From assembly GCA_003707065.3 (NCBI GenBank), contig PPXM03000007.1:558001-622000 (forward strand): a stretch of 64,000 nt of DNA, read 5' to 3'. Below the pieces are notes generated by a model. That model ran no database searches. It was not told where the DNA came from and saw only the letters and a list, made by a program, of their open reading frames with translations. The DNA comes from Trigonopsis variabilis. Lineage: Eukaryota; Ascomycota; Trigonopsidomycetes; Trigonopsidales; Trigonopsidaceae. Position numbers and translations under genes: made by a program. Each line of letters opens with the position of its first letter. Position 1 is the first letter of the stretch. Positions 33,500-43,638 of the stretch are shown here, piece by piece.

Positions 33500-35147
33500 G
33501 ATTTTTCAGCCAAATAGGTGAACGAGAATGAAGTCTTTGAGGATGACGTTTAAGACTAGAGCAGCGGAACAGCAGAATCGATTCTGTGGACTCTTCCGAT
33601 GACGCCGTGCTAGCCCAAACGGGTGACCGGACATCTTGTCACATAGTCTAGAAGTAACAATGACTTATCTGGCGATAAACTCTGTCAACAGAAGTGGAAT
33701 GACATTGGGGAGAGAATACTAGTCTACCTGTCTTGTAAGCTTGTGTCTTTTTAAGTAATTGCATAGAACTATTGCAGCTGGCTAAAAGCTTAAGTCCATG
33801 GTTTGTGGCTGTAAAACTTGCAACGGTTGCCCCGCAAAATGTTAACGCTCTACTACATTGCCTCGATGAGGTCCAGCTTTGAAACTGAAGTGATAGGGAG
33901 GCTATAAATTTGGGTTTTCTTTTCGAGCACAACGGATTTTGTCCATTAAATAGTTGCAGGTGGATGTTTCAGTTCTCTGATGTAATCCAATCGCGGAGAC
34001 TGATAACAGAGTAACGATTCTTTCCCGAAAACTTGCGGCCGTCTTACTGAGTATAATTATTAAGCGTAAGGATCAGAAGGGGCCCCTCCGATCTAGCTCT
34101 ATAATCAGTTTGAACAGTTATGAAGACCGAAAAGCGTCCGATCTTCATGCCATGGGTTAACTTGCTTCGGAAGAGCTAAAGCCGGGCGTTACTTCCGGAT
34201 CGGTGGCTCACGGTGGGGACAAACGGTCCAGGCTAATGGCCTGAAACAAGTCAGCTGACAACGGCTATAGTCAGCTCCGTCCTAGCAACCATATACTGAC
34301 TGCAGTATTTGAAGTCTAAAGTGATAAATATTAGGCTGTCGGCACCAACAAAGTCTCTATTAACTATGCAAAGCGCCTTGTAGATTTGAACAAAAATGAT
34401 ACTACCTCTGTAGAGCCCAGAGTCACTCGTATTTGTAGGTCGTAGTGCATTCTTCGGCGTTTCTTGCATGTTTGTACTCACCTATAACTGTGAGTAATCA
34501 TTTTCGCAATCTACTAGTTCTCAACTATTGATTATCCTATTACGTTTGTTTTTGTTAAGTTTTACAGGCTTATTTCAATAGCCACTGAACTCCATGAAGA
34601 TGGTTATTCGTTGCATCTCTACATATGTGCTCAAGCTAGAATTACTTGGAAGCACCAAATAATAAGGAGGGATATTCCATATTGTTAGGTTGTTGATCCA
34701 CGATATGATCTTAAATCTGTACTGTTATATCCGAGGATCATTTATGTTCTAGACGGGGCAACAGTGCTGAACATAAACCATTATCATCATGAGAAGTCAG
34801 GTCATCCTTGGCGTAAAGAAACCTGTGACTCTATCGTTCATAAGATTAAGCTCACCTAATTTGACGATATGAAAATATAGTATCCAGGGCTCGTTGAAAC
34901 GACTGGGAATAGCTTGAACGACCATACGAGGAGAAAAGAGGCTAGAGAACCACGATAGATGCGATCTTCTAGTTATTTTCTTGAACTAGACGACTGCCCC
35001 CTCATAGCACTTCCAAGTTTTAGTAGATCATGCGTTTTGATTGATACGACAACAAAACGGGATGGCGCAATAGTTAGTGTAGGCCGGTAGCTTGCGAACG
35101 ATGGCGAGCTCACCAATCTGCATCCCTATACAAAAGCGCCCCGATGC
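33500..35147. other. 1.6-kb divergent intergenic region (sugar porter / NtaA-like)
   Basis: Several CGG/CCG-containing elements (CTTCGGAAG near 34162, ACTTCCGGATCGG near 34190, CTCCGATC near 34087) make a Zn2Cys6-controlled promoter plausible. A 94-codon frame at 33648-33932 on the minus strand is not convincing. A TATA-like CCCTATACAAAAG lies about 25 bp before the downstream start. Confidence 0.5.
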
Positions 35148-36707
35148 ATGTCGCATTTCCTATATTCACAGCTGGAACCAATGACTTTGGAAAACGAGAA
35201 CTCGAGATCGACTGAAAAAAAGCAATTGATCATCAATGCGTTTGAAATGTTCGTCCCGAGCCACATTGCGGCCGGTGCATGGAGACAAGAAAATAGTGAA
35301 GTTACTCAGAAATGGTCTGTCAAATACTGGACTAAACTCGCAAAACTTCTCGATGAAGGCGGAGTGACTGGCTTGTTCATTGCCGATTCTTTTGGTGGCT
35401 ACACTGGTTGGAAACACTCGCTTGATGAATGTGTTCGGACTGGTACCCAGTATCCTATTGGAGACCCTTTCACTATCGTTAGTGCCATGGCTGCTGTCAC
35501 CGAGTCTCTTTCATTTGGAATCACTGGATCTACAACATTTGAAAGCCCGTATGTGCTGGCGAAAAGATTAAGCACGCTTGATCACGTTACAGACGGCCGA
35601 GTTGGATGGAATATTGTGACTAGCTGGAAGAGTGCTGCTGCTAAAGCCATTGGTCTAGACCAATTGCCAGAACATGATGAACGTTATCGTGCTGCAGATG
35701 AATATCTCGATGTAGTCACCAAACTTTGGGAAGGCTCTTGGGCAGATGACTCAGTGGTGTTGGATAAAGAAACCGATACTTTTGCAAATACATCGAGAGT
35801 GAGAACTATTCATCATCATGGAAAGTACTTCAAGGTGGACGCTCCTCATATTCTTCACCCTTCTCCTCAACGAACTCCACTTCTTTATCAAGCAGGCCTG
35901 AGTTCGGCCGGAACATCGTTTGCTGCCAAGTGGGCCGAAGCAATTTTTGTCTCTGCACCCACTCCTCATATCCTGGCTCCTCAAGTGAAGGCGATTCGTG
36001 AGAAGGCCGCCAAAGAAGGTCGTGATCCACGATCAGTTAAGATCGTCACTGTCATTGTACCTATCATCGGTCGAACTGATGAGGAAGCTAGAAAAAAATA
36101 TGAACGATATGAAAAGGCGGCATCCACAGTAGGTGGCCTCGTCTTGTTCTCTGGCTGGACGGGTATCGACCTCAGCGACTTCAGCTTGGACGACGAAATT
36201 ACTGCTGATCAGACCAGCCAGACTCAAATTCAAGGCATGTTAAACAACTTAAGAGCTACCGACCCCACTGTCAAGAAATGGACTCCGAGACTTGTGGCAA
36301 AATTGTATAAGACCGGTACACCTCAACCAATCGGTAGTCCTCAGACTGTGGCTGATGAGCTTCAACGATGGGTTGATATTGCTGATGTAGACGGCTTTAA
36401 TATTGCCTACGTGTCTTCTCCAGAGTCTTTCCAAGATGTCGTCGACCTCCTCATTCCAGAGCTGCGAAAACGAGGCATCTTCCCGCAATCAAGGCCTGTG
36501 CCTGGTGGAGGCACTGCTCGGGAGAGCTTATATGGAAAGGGCCAACGACATCTTCGTGATGACCACTTCGGCAGTCGATATCGCTATGATAATTACGGGA
36601 AACTCTTCCCTTCAGAGAGTCTTCACGAAGAAGGTCTACGCATTGCTAAAGAACTGGGTCTTACCAATAAGCTTGAGCGAGAATTGGAAGCAGAACAGGG
36701 AAAATGA
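35148..36707 (+). CDS. NtaA/SnaA/DszA-family FMN-dependent monooxygenase (luciferase-like)
   Basis: Complete, intronless, 519 residues. The family oxidises small substrates such as nitrilotriacetate, sulfur heterocycles or sulfonates with reduced FMN from a separate reductase. Landmarks: the start of the barrel (INAFEMFVPSHIAAGAWRQ), GLFIADSFGGYTG, FGITGSTTFESPYVLAKRLS followed by TLDHVTDGRVGWNIVTSW, the RYRAADEYLDVVTKLWEGSW helix, and HHHGKYFKVDAPHILHPSPQ with RTPLLYQAG. These match the NtaA branch rather than bacterial luciferase proper. Fungal members are often linked to sulfur or nitrogen scavenging. It is followed by a Zn2Cys6 regulator and a DAL5-family permease, a typical enzyme-regulator-transporter triplet. 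Bacterial ancestry of this fungal family is possible but not tested here. Confidence 0.9.
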   Translation: MSHFLYSQLEPMTLENENSRSTEKKQLIINAFEMFVPSHIAAGAWRQENSEVTQKWSVKYWTKLAKLLDEGGVTGLFIADSFGGYTGWKHSLDECVRTGTQYPIGDPFTIVSAMAAVTESLSFGITGSTTFESPYVLAKRLSTLDHVTDGRVGWNIVTSWKSAAAKAIGLDQLPEHDERYRAADEYLDVVTKLWEGSWADDSVVLDKETDTFANTSRVRTIHHHGKYFKVDAPHILHPSPQRTPLLYQAGLSSAGTSFAAKWAEAIFVSAPTPHILAPQVKAIREKAAKEGRDPRSVKIVTVIVPIIGRTDEEARKKYERYEKAASTVGGLVLFSGWTGIDLSDFSLDDEITADQTSQTQIQGMLNNLRATDPTVKKWTPRLVAKLYKTGTPQPIGSPQTVADELQRWVDIADVDGFNIAYVSSPESFQDVVDLLIPELRKRGIFPQSRPVPGGGTARESLYGKGQRHLRDDHFGSRYRYDNYGKLFPSESLHEEGLRIAKELGLTNKLERELEAEQGK

Positions 36708-37055
36708 GTTATGTATTTGATAATGTAGTTGACGATATAAACTAATGCAGATTTCACTTCTTGACCTAGTTGCACACTTCATTAATATATAGTATGACAT
36801 TCGTCTCACACTCTCAGTTTGAAAGGAGAAATGCTATTCCTTCTATGGGAAAGTTCTAGCAAACGATTCAGCAATGATTTATCTTCCGTATAGGATCTGC
36901 AAAAAGGACATATACAGTCTCTATTCGCCTAAACCTTATTCCCGTCTGCTGTTGGTCGATATAGGCGCTGAGTCTGATCAGCACTTGCAAGTGTTTCCCG
37001 GACCAGTCTTATCATCAACTATCCTTCCTGATAAGCAGCAGTAGTGGTACTACGG
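36708..37055. other. Short intergenic region before the PF11951-type regulator
   Basis: 348 bp. It carries the 3' flank of the monooxygenase gene and the promoter of the regulator; no distinct element was recognised. Confidence 0.45.
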
Positions 37056-38597
37056 ATGGCTTATAGAGGCAGACGATGTGAGCAATGCAAAAAGGATAAG
37101 AAGAAATGTTCTGGCTATGAGCCATGTGATCGCTGTCAGAAAAGATCGGTGAGTTGCCGCTATCTTCTGCCACGTTTGATCTGGACATCTGAGATAACGA
37201 CTAAAATTACGAATAACCCCAAATCAGGAAGCCGGGAGGTTTTCTTCATCAATGTGATGGAATCAGATTTCAGAAATTATGATGTAAACTTTGACCCCCA
37301 GGACTCTGATGTTGATAGACACTGGCACTCGGAGCAAAGTCCATATTTTCCTATAATGAAGTCTCTCAATCCTCTTTCTCTTATGACAGCTGTTGATGAT
37401 GGCAGTATGTTCTCCTTCTTCTTGTCTGAAATTGTTCCTAGTCGCGTGTTTCAACGCCTATATTTGAATGAGTTTGAAAGTGTCACTGTGCCAATGTCAT
37501 TCCAAAGCGAGTTGGTTCTTCATTCTGTTCTTGCGTTTTCTTCTCTTGTTCTAAATCGGGTTGAAGATCTTTATCAACATTCAAATCTGGCTATATCGCT
37601 TCTGCAGTCGAATATAAAGGCCATCGGTAATTATCCTACTAAAGTTGATTTAGAGGAGATTTTAGCCGCCATGGTAATCTTGTGTTCCACTGAACTCGCT
37701 AATAATGCTAATCGGAACTGGGTGCTCCACTTGACTGGTGCCCGGTCTGTCTTTGCCCGTATATCAGAGACTCAAATTATGTCATCTTCTACGTTACTAT
37801 TTGTCTATCGGTATTTCATTTATCGTCATATAATGCACTCTACCCTCTTCTCATTTGATAATTTAGATAAGTCCGAGCTCTGCTTGGATTCTGATTGGAT
37901 TTGGCCAGTCGAGTTCTGGTCTCAAACGTCCATCGATAACCATTTCGGCTGCTCCCCGCGGCTTATCTATTTGATCCATCAAATCACCATTCTTCACCGC
38001 CGTCATGCTAGGCTACGGACCACAGAACTCGCCACGGAAGAATCGGAACTTGAGTTTCGGTGTCGGACGGATATTCTAATGTCTGAGATAGTCAACCTGG
38101 AACAGCAACTTGATTTCAAGAAATTCACGTGCCACAGTTCAGCCGATTCACCTTTATCCGATTTAGAGATTTATTTTACTCTTCTGGTGGCTCGCATCTT
38201 CCATACTGCTGCAATTCTTTACATGAACTGGACACTATTCAATTCAAGTCCCGGAAATAGTCCTGTTCTCAAAGCTCATTTTGATGACCTTCTCGCTAAT
38301 ATGGAGGAGATTTTGGAGCTCGAAGGGAACTTTTCAAAGCGTCATCTCCTTCCCATTTGGCCACTATTTGTTGCTGGGCTCATGACAGTCGACGATGATG
38401 ACAGAACCCGTCAGCTTCGAATATTCAAGAAAATCTGCATGTTCTGGCCCGTAGGAACTGCATCAATCACACAGAAATTAGTCGAGGAATTATGGAAAAA
38501 GAGCGATCTTGTTGACGATGGGATTCCCAGACCAGGACCAATGGCTCCTTGGGCTAATATGTTGCGGCGGAAAGGTTTATACTTGTCTATGACGTGA
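37056..38597 (+). CDS. Zn2Cys6 transcription factor of the fungal_trans_2 type
   Basis: Intronless, 513 residues, starting at the ATG of MAYRGRRCEQC; an in-frame GTG at 37044 was not used. The zinc cluster at the extreme N-terminus is CEQCKKDKKKCSGYEPCDRC followed by QKRSVSC (CX2CX6CX5CX2CX6C). The body has the helical pattern of the PF11951 (UGA3/LYS14-like) regulators: a FFLSEIVPSRVFQRLYLNEF block, SVLAFSSLVLNR, NRNWVLHLTGARSVFARI, and a C-terminal LFVAGLMTVDDDDR segment ending in APWANMLRR. It sits between the NtaA-like gene (same strand) and a convergent permease, so it probably controls one or both. The target compound is unknown. Confidence 0.88.
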   Translation: MAYRGRRCEQCKKDKKKCSGYEPCDRCQKRSVSCRYLLPRLIWTSEITTKITNNPKSGSREVFFINVMESDFRNYDVNFDPQDSDVDRHWHSEQSPYFPIMKSLNPLSLMTAVDDGSMFSFFLSEIVPSRVFQRLYLNEFESVTVPMSFQSELVLHSVLAFSSLVLNRVEDLYQHSNLAISLLQSNIKAIGNYPTKVDLEEILAAMVILCSTELANNANRNWVLHLTGARSVFARISETQIMSSSTLLFVYRYFIYRHIMHSTLFSFDNLDKSELCLDSDWIWPVEFWSQTSIDNHFGCSPRLIYLIHQITILHRRHARLRTTELATEESELEFRCRTDILMSEIVNLEQQLDFKKFTCHSSADSPLSDLEIYFTLLVARIFHTAAILYMNWTLFNSSPGNSPVLKAHFDDLLANMEEILELEGNFSKRHLLPIWPLFVAGLMTVDDDDRTRQLRIFKKICMFWPVGTASITQKLVEELWKKSDLVDDGIPRPGPMAPWANMLRRKGLYLSMT

Positions 38598-38759
38598 AGA
38601 AATCTCTATAAAGTTACGAGGGGCCTAAAGAAAATGGCTAATGCAGATAATTGGTATGGATACTATAAATTGAACGAATAAGTAATGTTGCTGCCTACCG
38701 GATATCGTTCATTGAATTCAGCAGGAATTATACCTATGTCCTGTACATAACATGTCATA

Positions 38760-40346
38760 CTAAAGCACATAACGGAACTCCTTATTATTGAAATCAGTCG
38801 TATCGGCAAAGCCAAGAAGGATCTCTTCTCTGTCGTGCTCGCCGTAACCTTTTCTGTCGCGATACCTATTGGACATCCACATATAGGTCACAAGAATAAG
38901 AGCAAATACGATAATAAGGCAGTAAGCGACAGTAAGTCCCTTGAATGCCGGCATGAATCTTGGCGAATCTTTTGTGTTGAAGAAATGAGGCGAGGTGACA
39001 TTGCCTGCTGCAAAGAGTATGAAGGATATTCCAACAGTCACAGAGCGCTTAGTATGTCCTGTAATGTCTGTATTGGGGATGGACCAAGCAAGAATGATGG
39101 AGGATCCAAACCAATATTGCAGCCATGTACAGGCGGCAAGAGACCATTTGTGGTCAAGGGGAAATGTATGAATACCAATAATGCCAACAAGTCCGGGAAC
39201 AGCGCCGAGGGCCATGAGAATGCAAACACTGTTAGGAACAAGGTACGTAACGATACCTGACATCACACATGAAAAAAATTCAAGAGATCCGCCAACCATA
39301 TTAAGTAAAGTGGATCTGATGCCCGTAAAACCAAACGCTTTGAAGAGAGTCGAAGTGAAGTTGGAAGCACCGCCATTTACTAGACCTAGAGCAAATTGAA
39401 TGATGAAGAAGCAATAACACTTCGGATCGTAGAAGATTTCCTTGACTTGTTCTAATTTGAAATGTTTATTTTTGACTCCAGTCTTATTATGAGAAACTCG
39501 CCAAACAGCAACAATCTTCTGTTCTTGACTGAGCATCCTTGCATTGACAGGGGTATCTGGCATCAAGAAGAAGATGACAAAAGACCAAGCGATCGTGATG
39601 GTACCGATGATCAAGTAGACAAGCTGCCATGACTGCAAAGACGTATTTGCCATGCCAGAGCCCCAGCCTATCAGTCCTCCAAGAACAATTGAAGGACCAT
39701 TAGTCCCCATCCATAGACACATTCGCAGCGGCTGTTCCCTCCTAGTATAAAACATCTGCGTGAGAGCCATGAAGGCAGGAGCAATTCCTGCTTCAGTTGC
39801 TCCAAGGAAGAAACGAGCCGCAAACAATCCGCCAAAAGACTTCACGCCTGTCGTTGCCATACATATGACACCCCAGATGAATACGAGAATAGACACAGTC
39901 CGGCCAACCGGATACCGATGAAGAATAATATTCATTGGGAGAGCTGAAGCTAGAGTTCCGAAATAGGCGGCCGAAGCAACCCAAGAATAGTCATCGCTTG
40001 TCATACCTAGATCAGTTTGTAGGCCATATGCATTCGAATAGTTCAGCGTCTGTTTGTCGAGGTATTGGATAACATAAGTAAATAACATCTATCGGATTAG
40101 CCTTCTTAGCTGGGCTACACTTACCATAGGAAGCATTAGCAGATCCAACCTCCAGCGAACAACAGAAGAGCAGGAGTGCAGATACTCTTCGGACATATTC
40201 AAACTCTCTGTGTATAGATTCCATGCTTCATCTGTCATCCCAAGGTCTTCCTTGCTAGTTCCAACAGCACCTCCATGAACATCAAGCGCTGTTTCGATCG
40301 AATGGATCTCTGTAGAATTGTCAACAGTCCCCTTTTCTTCCGACAT
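38760..40346 (-). CDS. MFS permease of the allantoate (DAL5) family, second copy
   Basis: Two exons, 40125-40346 and 38760-40088, with a 36-nt intron (40089-40124), give 516 residues. Splicing joins RLDLLMLPM to MLFTYVIQYLDKQTLNYSNA, restoring helix 1. Further landmarks: SAAYFGTLASALPMNIILHR, ARFFLGATEAGIAPAFMALT, QMFYTRREQPLRMCLWMGTN and the central loop with LSQEQKIVAVWRVSHNKTG. This is the Dal5/Tna1 style of anion:cation symporter used for allantoate, ureidosuccinate, nicotinate and related carboxylates in fungi. It converges on the PF11951-type regulator (162 bp between the stops) and diverges from the amadoriase-like oxidase, so it could supply either enzyme. Confidence 0.9.
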
Positions 40347-41301
40347 GGTCTCGTTTCGGAAGCTGGCCAGACAGGCGAGAAATTTCCTCTGCTTTATAAC
40401 TCAAACTTTGATAGTCAACGTTATCAGATGCCTGATTTGTCCACATCGTTGTCGGACTCCATCTGCGAGGTTGTGGGAGTCATACTTTTGACTCTTGTCG
40501 ACAGTCCCCACTTCGTAATGTTACGTAAGATACGATTACCATCATAATCATACATCAAATGACTAGCTGGACAAACCCAACGAATGCAGATATCATTCTT
40601 GTGCAGTATAGATTTCTCGTAAAGGAAATAAAATATTCTCTTCATTATGATCTAAAACGACATATTTTTGTTTTCTAGTCTCGCTTACCCCAGTTATTAC
40701 GATAACTAATGTGATGTTGGATTTTCGTCTCTGGTGTCGTTCCTCTCACAGATCAGGGTCGGAAAAAGCGACGATGAGGCTCACTCAATCAGTGAGTCAA
40801 CGTACAAGCCTAGAGGAGCTAGAAGTTGACGAAGACAGGATGACATTACCCAATCTCGCATGATGAGATCTCAATAATACCTTAGAAGCTTCGCTTTTTG
40901 GCAGCAGAATCGATAACCAAATATGGAGGGGAGATCAGTTTTGGTGTAGCATAGGATGGTACTGAATTAGGAAATAGTACGCTTGAGAAAACGAGTGCTT
41001 GGGAAAAAGCTTGACAACGGTAACGGGATAAGATAAAACTAGTCAAAGGGCGCGACGACGGACATAATCAAAGAGGCTGATAGCTTGGATTTTGCCTGTT
41101 TTGCCTATTTTGCCAGAATCTTGATTCCAGATCGGGTGTGATGATGTATTCGACCGTATGATGTGGGTATTTACTAGATACATATAATGTATATTATGTC
41201 TAGTTAAGAGATCTAGAAGCTAGGTATAGCACCCCTCACGCTATACTTGTCCCCATTAACCTAAATTAGTATTGCTCATCGTCCTTGAGTATTAAGCAAT
41301 A
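40347..41301. other. Divergent promoter region DAL5-2 / amadoriase-like gene
   Basis: 955 bp. It contains the dyad CTCACT-N5-AGTGAG at 40780-40796 overlapping a TGAGTCA (40793-40799). The part near 41160-41300 is AT-rich with a TACATATAATGTATATTA stretch near the FAD-oxidase start. No other gene was seen. Confidence 0.5.
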
Positions 41302-42564
41302 ATGAAAAAAGATTCTACAATTATTATTGTCGGAGGAGGTACTTTTGGAACCTCAACTGCTTATCATTTGGCAGCTAATGGGTATAACAATATCACAGTA
41401 CTTGACCGTTCTCCCTTCCCCTGTGATGACAGCGCCGGGAATGACATTAATAAGATCCTTAGAACTGACTACTCAAATACTATATACACGAAACTTGCCT
41501 TGGAGGCTATGAAAGAATGGACTTCTCCGGATTTACAAGATCTATATCATCAGACTGGTTGGATTATAGGAGCTCATGAGAAAACGAAGCTTTATCTGGA
41601 AGCATCAAGAGAGAATAACATTGCCCTCAGTGCAGATCCCGGTGAAGTGCTTACTCGTGACGAAGTGCGAGCCAGGTGGCCTGGTCTATCTGGAGATATG
41701 CCAGGTTGGACGATAGTATTCAACAAAAATGCTGGGTGGCTTGAGGCTGCGGTTGCGCAGAAAAGATTAGCAGACAAGGCTCTCGCGTTGGGAGTGAAAT
41801 CGTTTTCAGGAGACCAGGGCACCGTTACGTGTCTTCTGTACGACCAAAGCTTCAACTGCATTGGAGTTCGTACTGCAGATGGAAAAGCTATATTTGCTGA
41901 TGCGATAATTGTCGCTGCGGGAGCAAACTCGGCTTCTTTAGTCGACCTTGGCGGCCATCTCACAGCCAAGGGTCACTGTGTTGGCTTCGTTCAATTGACC
42001 GCCGAAGAGGCTGAAAAATATAGGAATCAGCCGATTATCGATGATCTTGAACAGGGTATTATATTTCCGCCTAATAAGGACAACATTGTTAAAGTTGCAT
42101 CAGTCAGGTTTCTGCATAATATCTCCCGCTCTCCAATTGCCGGAGTATCCTTGCCTAGATATAGAAGAGAATATTCGCAGGACATAATTCCTCCTGCTGT
42201 TGAATTTGAGATAAGAGAGTTTGCTCGAGAAATCATGCCGGAAATAGCAGATCGTCCATGGTTCGAAAAGAAGGTCTGTTGGGATGGTGACACTGCTGAC
42301 TTCAACTTTTTCATCTGCCCTTACCCAAACAGACAAGGTCTGTTCCTGGCTACTGGAGGATCGGCTCATGGATTCAAGTTCCTGCCAATTGTTGGAAAAT
42401 ACGTTACGCAAATGCTTGAGAACAGTCTTTCAAATGATTTGAAGAGTATATGGCAGTACAAAGGTTCTGATTACATCTATCCTAAATATGATAAGCCACT
42501 GGCACATCCAGTGCCTACACGAGACTTTGACGACTTTTTTGGATGGAGAAAGTCTCATCTATAA
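41302..42564 (+). CDS. Fructosyl-amine oxidase / sarcosine-oxidase family flavoprotein
   Basis: Complete, intronless, 420 residues. The N-terminal FAD site is IIIVGGGTFGTSTAYHLA with acidic LDR at the end of strand 2. SAGNDINKILRTDYS after it is typical of fungal amadoriases and related enzymes. KKVCWDGDTADFNFFI carries the cysteine that usually binds FAD covalently, and ATGGSAHGFKFLPIVGKYV closes the FAD domain. These enzymes oxidise fructosyl amino acids, saccharopine or N-methyl amino acids with release of hydrogen peroxide. The protein ends in Ser-His-Leu, a PTS1-like tripeptide, consistent with a peroxisomal oxidase. Substrate choice between amadori products and sarcosine or pipecolate cannot be decided here. 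It is divergent from the DAL5-family permease. Confidence 0.88.
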   Translation: MKKDSTIIIVGGGTFGTSTAYHLAANGYNNITVLDRSPFPCDDSAGNDINKILRTDYSNTIYTKLALEAMKEWTSPDLQDLYHQTGWIIGAHEKTKLYLEASRENNIALSADPGEVLTRDEVRARWPGLSGDMPGWTIVFNKNAGWLEAAVAQKRLADKALALGVKSFSGDQGTVTCLLYDQSFNCIGVRTADGKAIFADAIIVAAGANSASLVDLGGHLTAKGHCVGFVQLTAEEAEKYRNQPIIDDLEQGIIFPPNKDNIVKVASVRFLHNISRSPIAGVSLPRYRREYSQDIIPPAVEFEIREFAREIMPEIADRPWFEKKVCWDGDTADFNFFICPYPNRQGLFLATGGSAHGFKFLPIVGKYVTQMLENSLSNDLKSIWQYKGSDYIYPKYDKPLAHPVPTRDFDDFFGWRKSHL

Positions 42565-43638
42565 AGCTATTTCCTTTCGTCATTATCACCAAACTAACTT
42601 TACATTTCTATTAATTTCAAACTGTAAGCGGGGTGCCGGCTAAAAAGTCCAGATAGAATACGCTGGTAACATCAAACCAGATTATTCCCACGAAACGTCC
42701 AAATCATTTGAATCATATATGAGCCACTCCTACTCTGATACAGAACTTCATAGACTTATCTAGATTGTCCAATGATGAGGAACATATAGAACGAAAAAGA
42801 AAGTAGATTTCGTTGACATTGAGGGATCCCATTTTGTCGAAAGCTATAATCCGTATTCCGTAGTCGATCCACTATTGCTAGTGTCATTTATCTAATATGT
42901 GTTCCAGGCTTCGCATTGGTAATCGAGAAGTCCGACGATGAGCAAACTCTGTGATCATGGCACAAGGTCTCTGCCTTTGCTACCTATTAGGCGAGGACTA
43001 CAACCACTCTGCTTAAGAGTCATTGAATAACTTTCAATTGGGTGGCTGGCATGATCCCATAGTATTTGACTCCACGTCTTCTTACTCCGAGGTCATTAGA
43101 TAACGACAGGGAAAAACTAATTAGGTATAGTTCCAACAGGCCACAAATGTCCATGCAACAATCAAACTGTGAAGCGGATAGACAATGGAGTATAATGATG
43201 GCCTCTCGGGAACGGAGGAACAATATCAGAAGAGAAAAGAAGATATAGATTAGATTCTTATAGAAACCAACCTCATTGACCTCAAAAGTCTATTCGGAAG
43301 ACTGTTCTATTCAATGGCCTCCCCTCTCGTGCTGGTAATTGATCTCAAAAACTTTAATAAGAAACTTGGTTAGTGCCATTATGGACAAATAGACCACGAG
43401 AAATAAGATCGGAAGATTGAGTGAGAGCATTTCATCCATTGATAAGAATTTTACTCTTTATCTCTAAGATAACGTTGAGGTACTCTTAGTTGAAAGGCCG
43501 CTTATTATGCTATTTATGCGTACACTAGATTCATGACTTTTCTGGTTGGGCTACAATAAAATCAGGACAACGAGCTCTACACCATTAACATGTATAAAGG
43601 AAACCAACCAAAGAGAAGTTGTTATTAGACGCTCAGGT
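42565..43638. other. Intergenic region downstream of the amadoriase-like gene
   Basis: 1,074 bp between the convergent 3' ends of the FAD oxidase and DUR3-2. Frames of about 60 codons on both strands near 43020-43250 look random. I see no RNA gene or repeat. Confidence 0.45.

Noticed and set aside
33648-33932. 94-codon minus frame upstream of the sugar porter
   Set aside because: No similarity recognised, biased only by chance composition, and located in a likely promoter.
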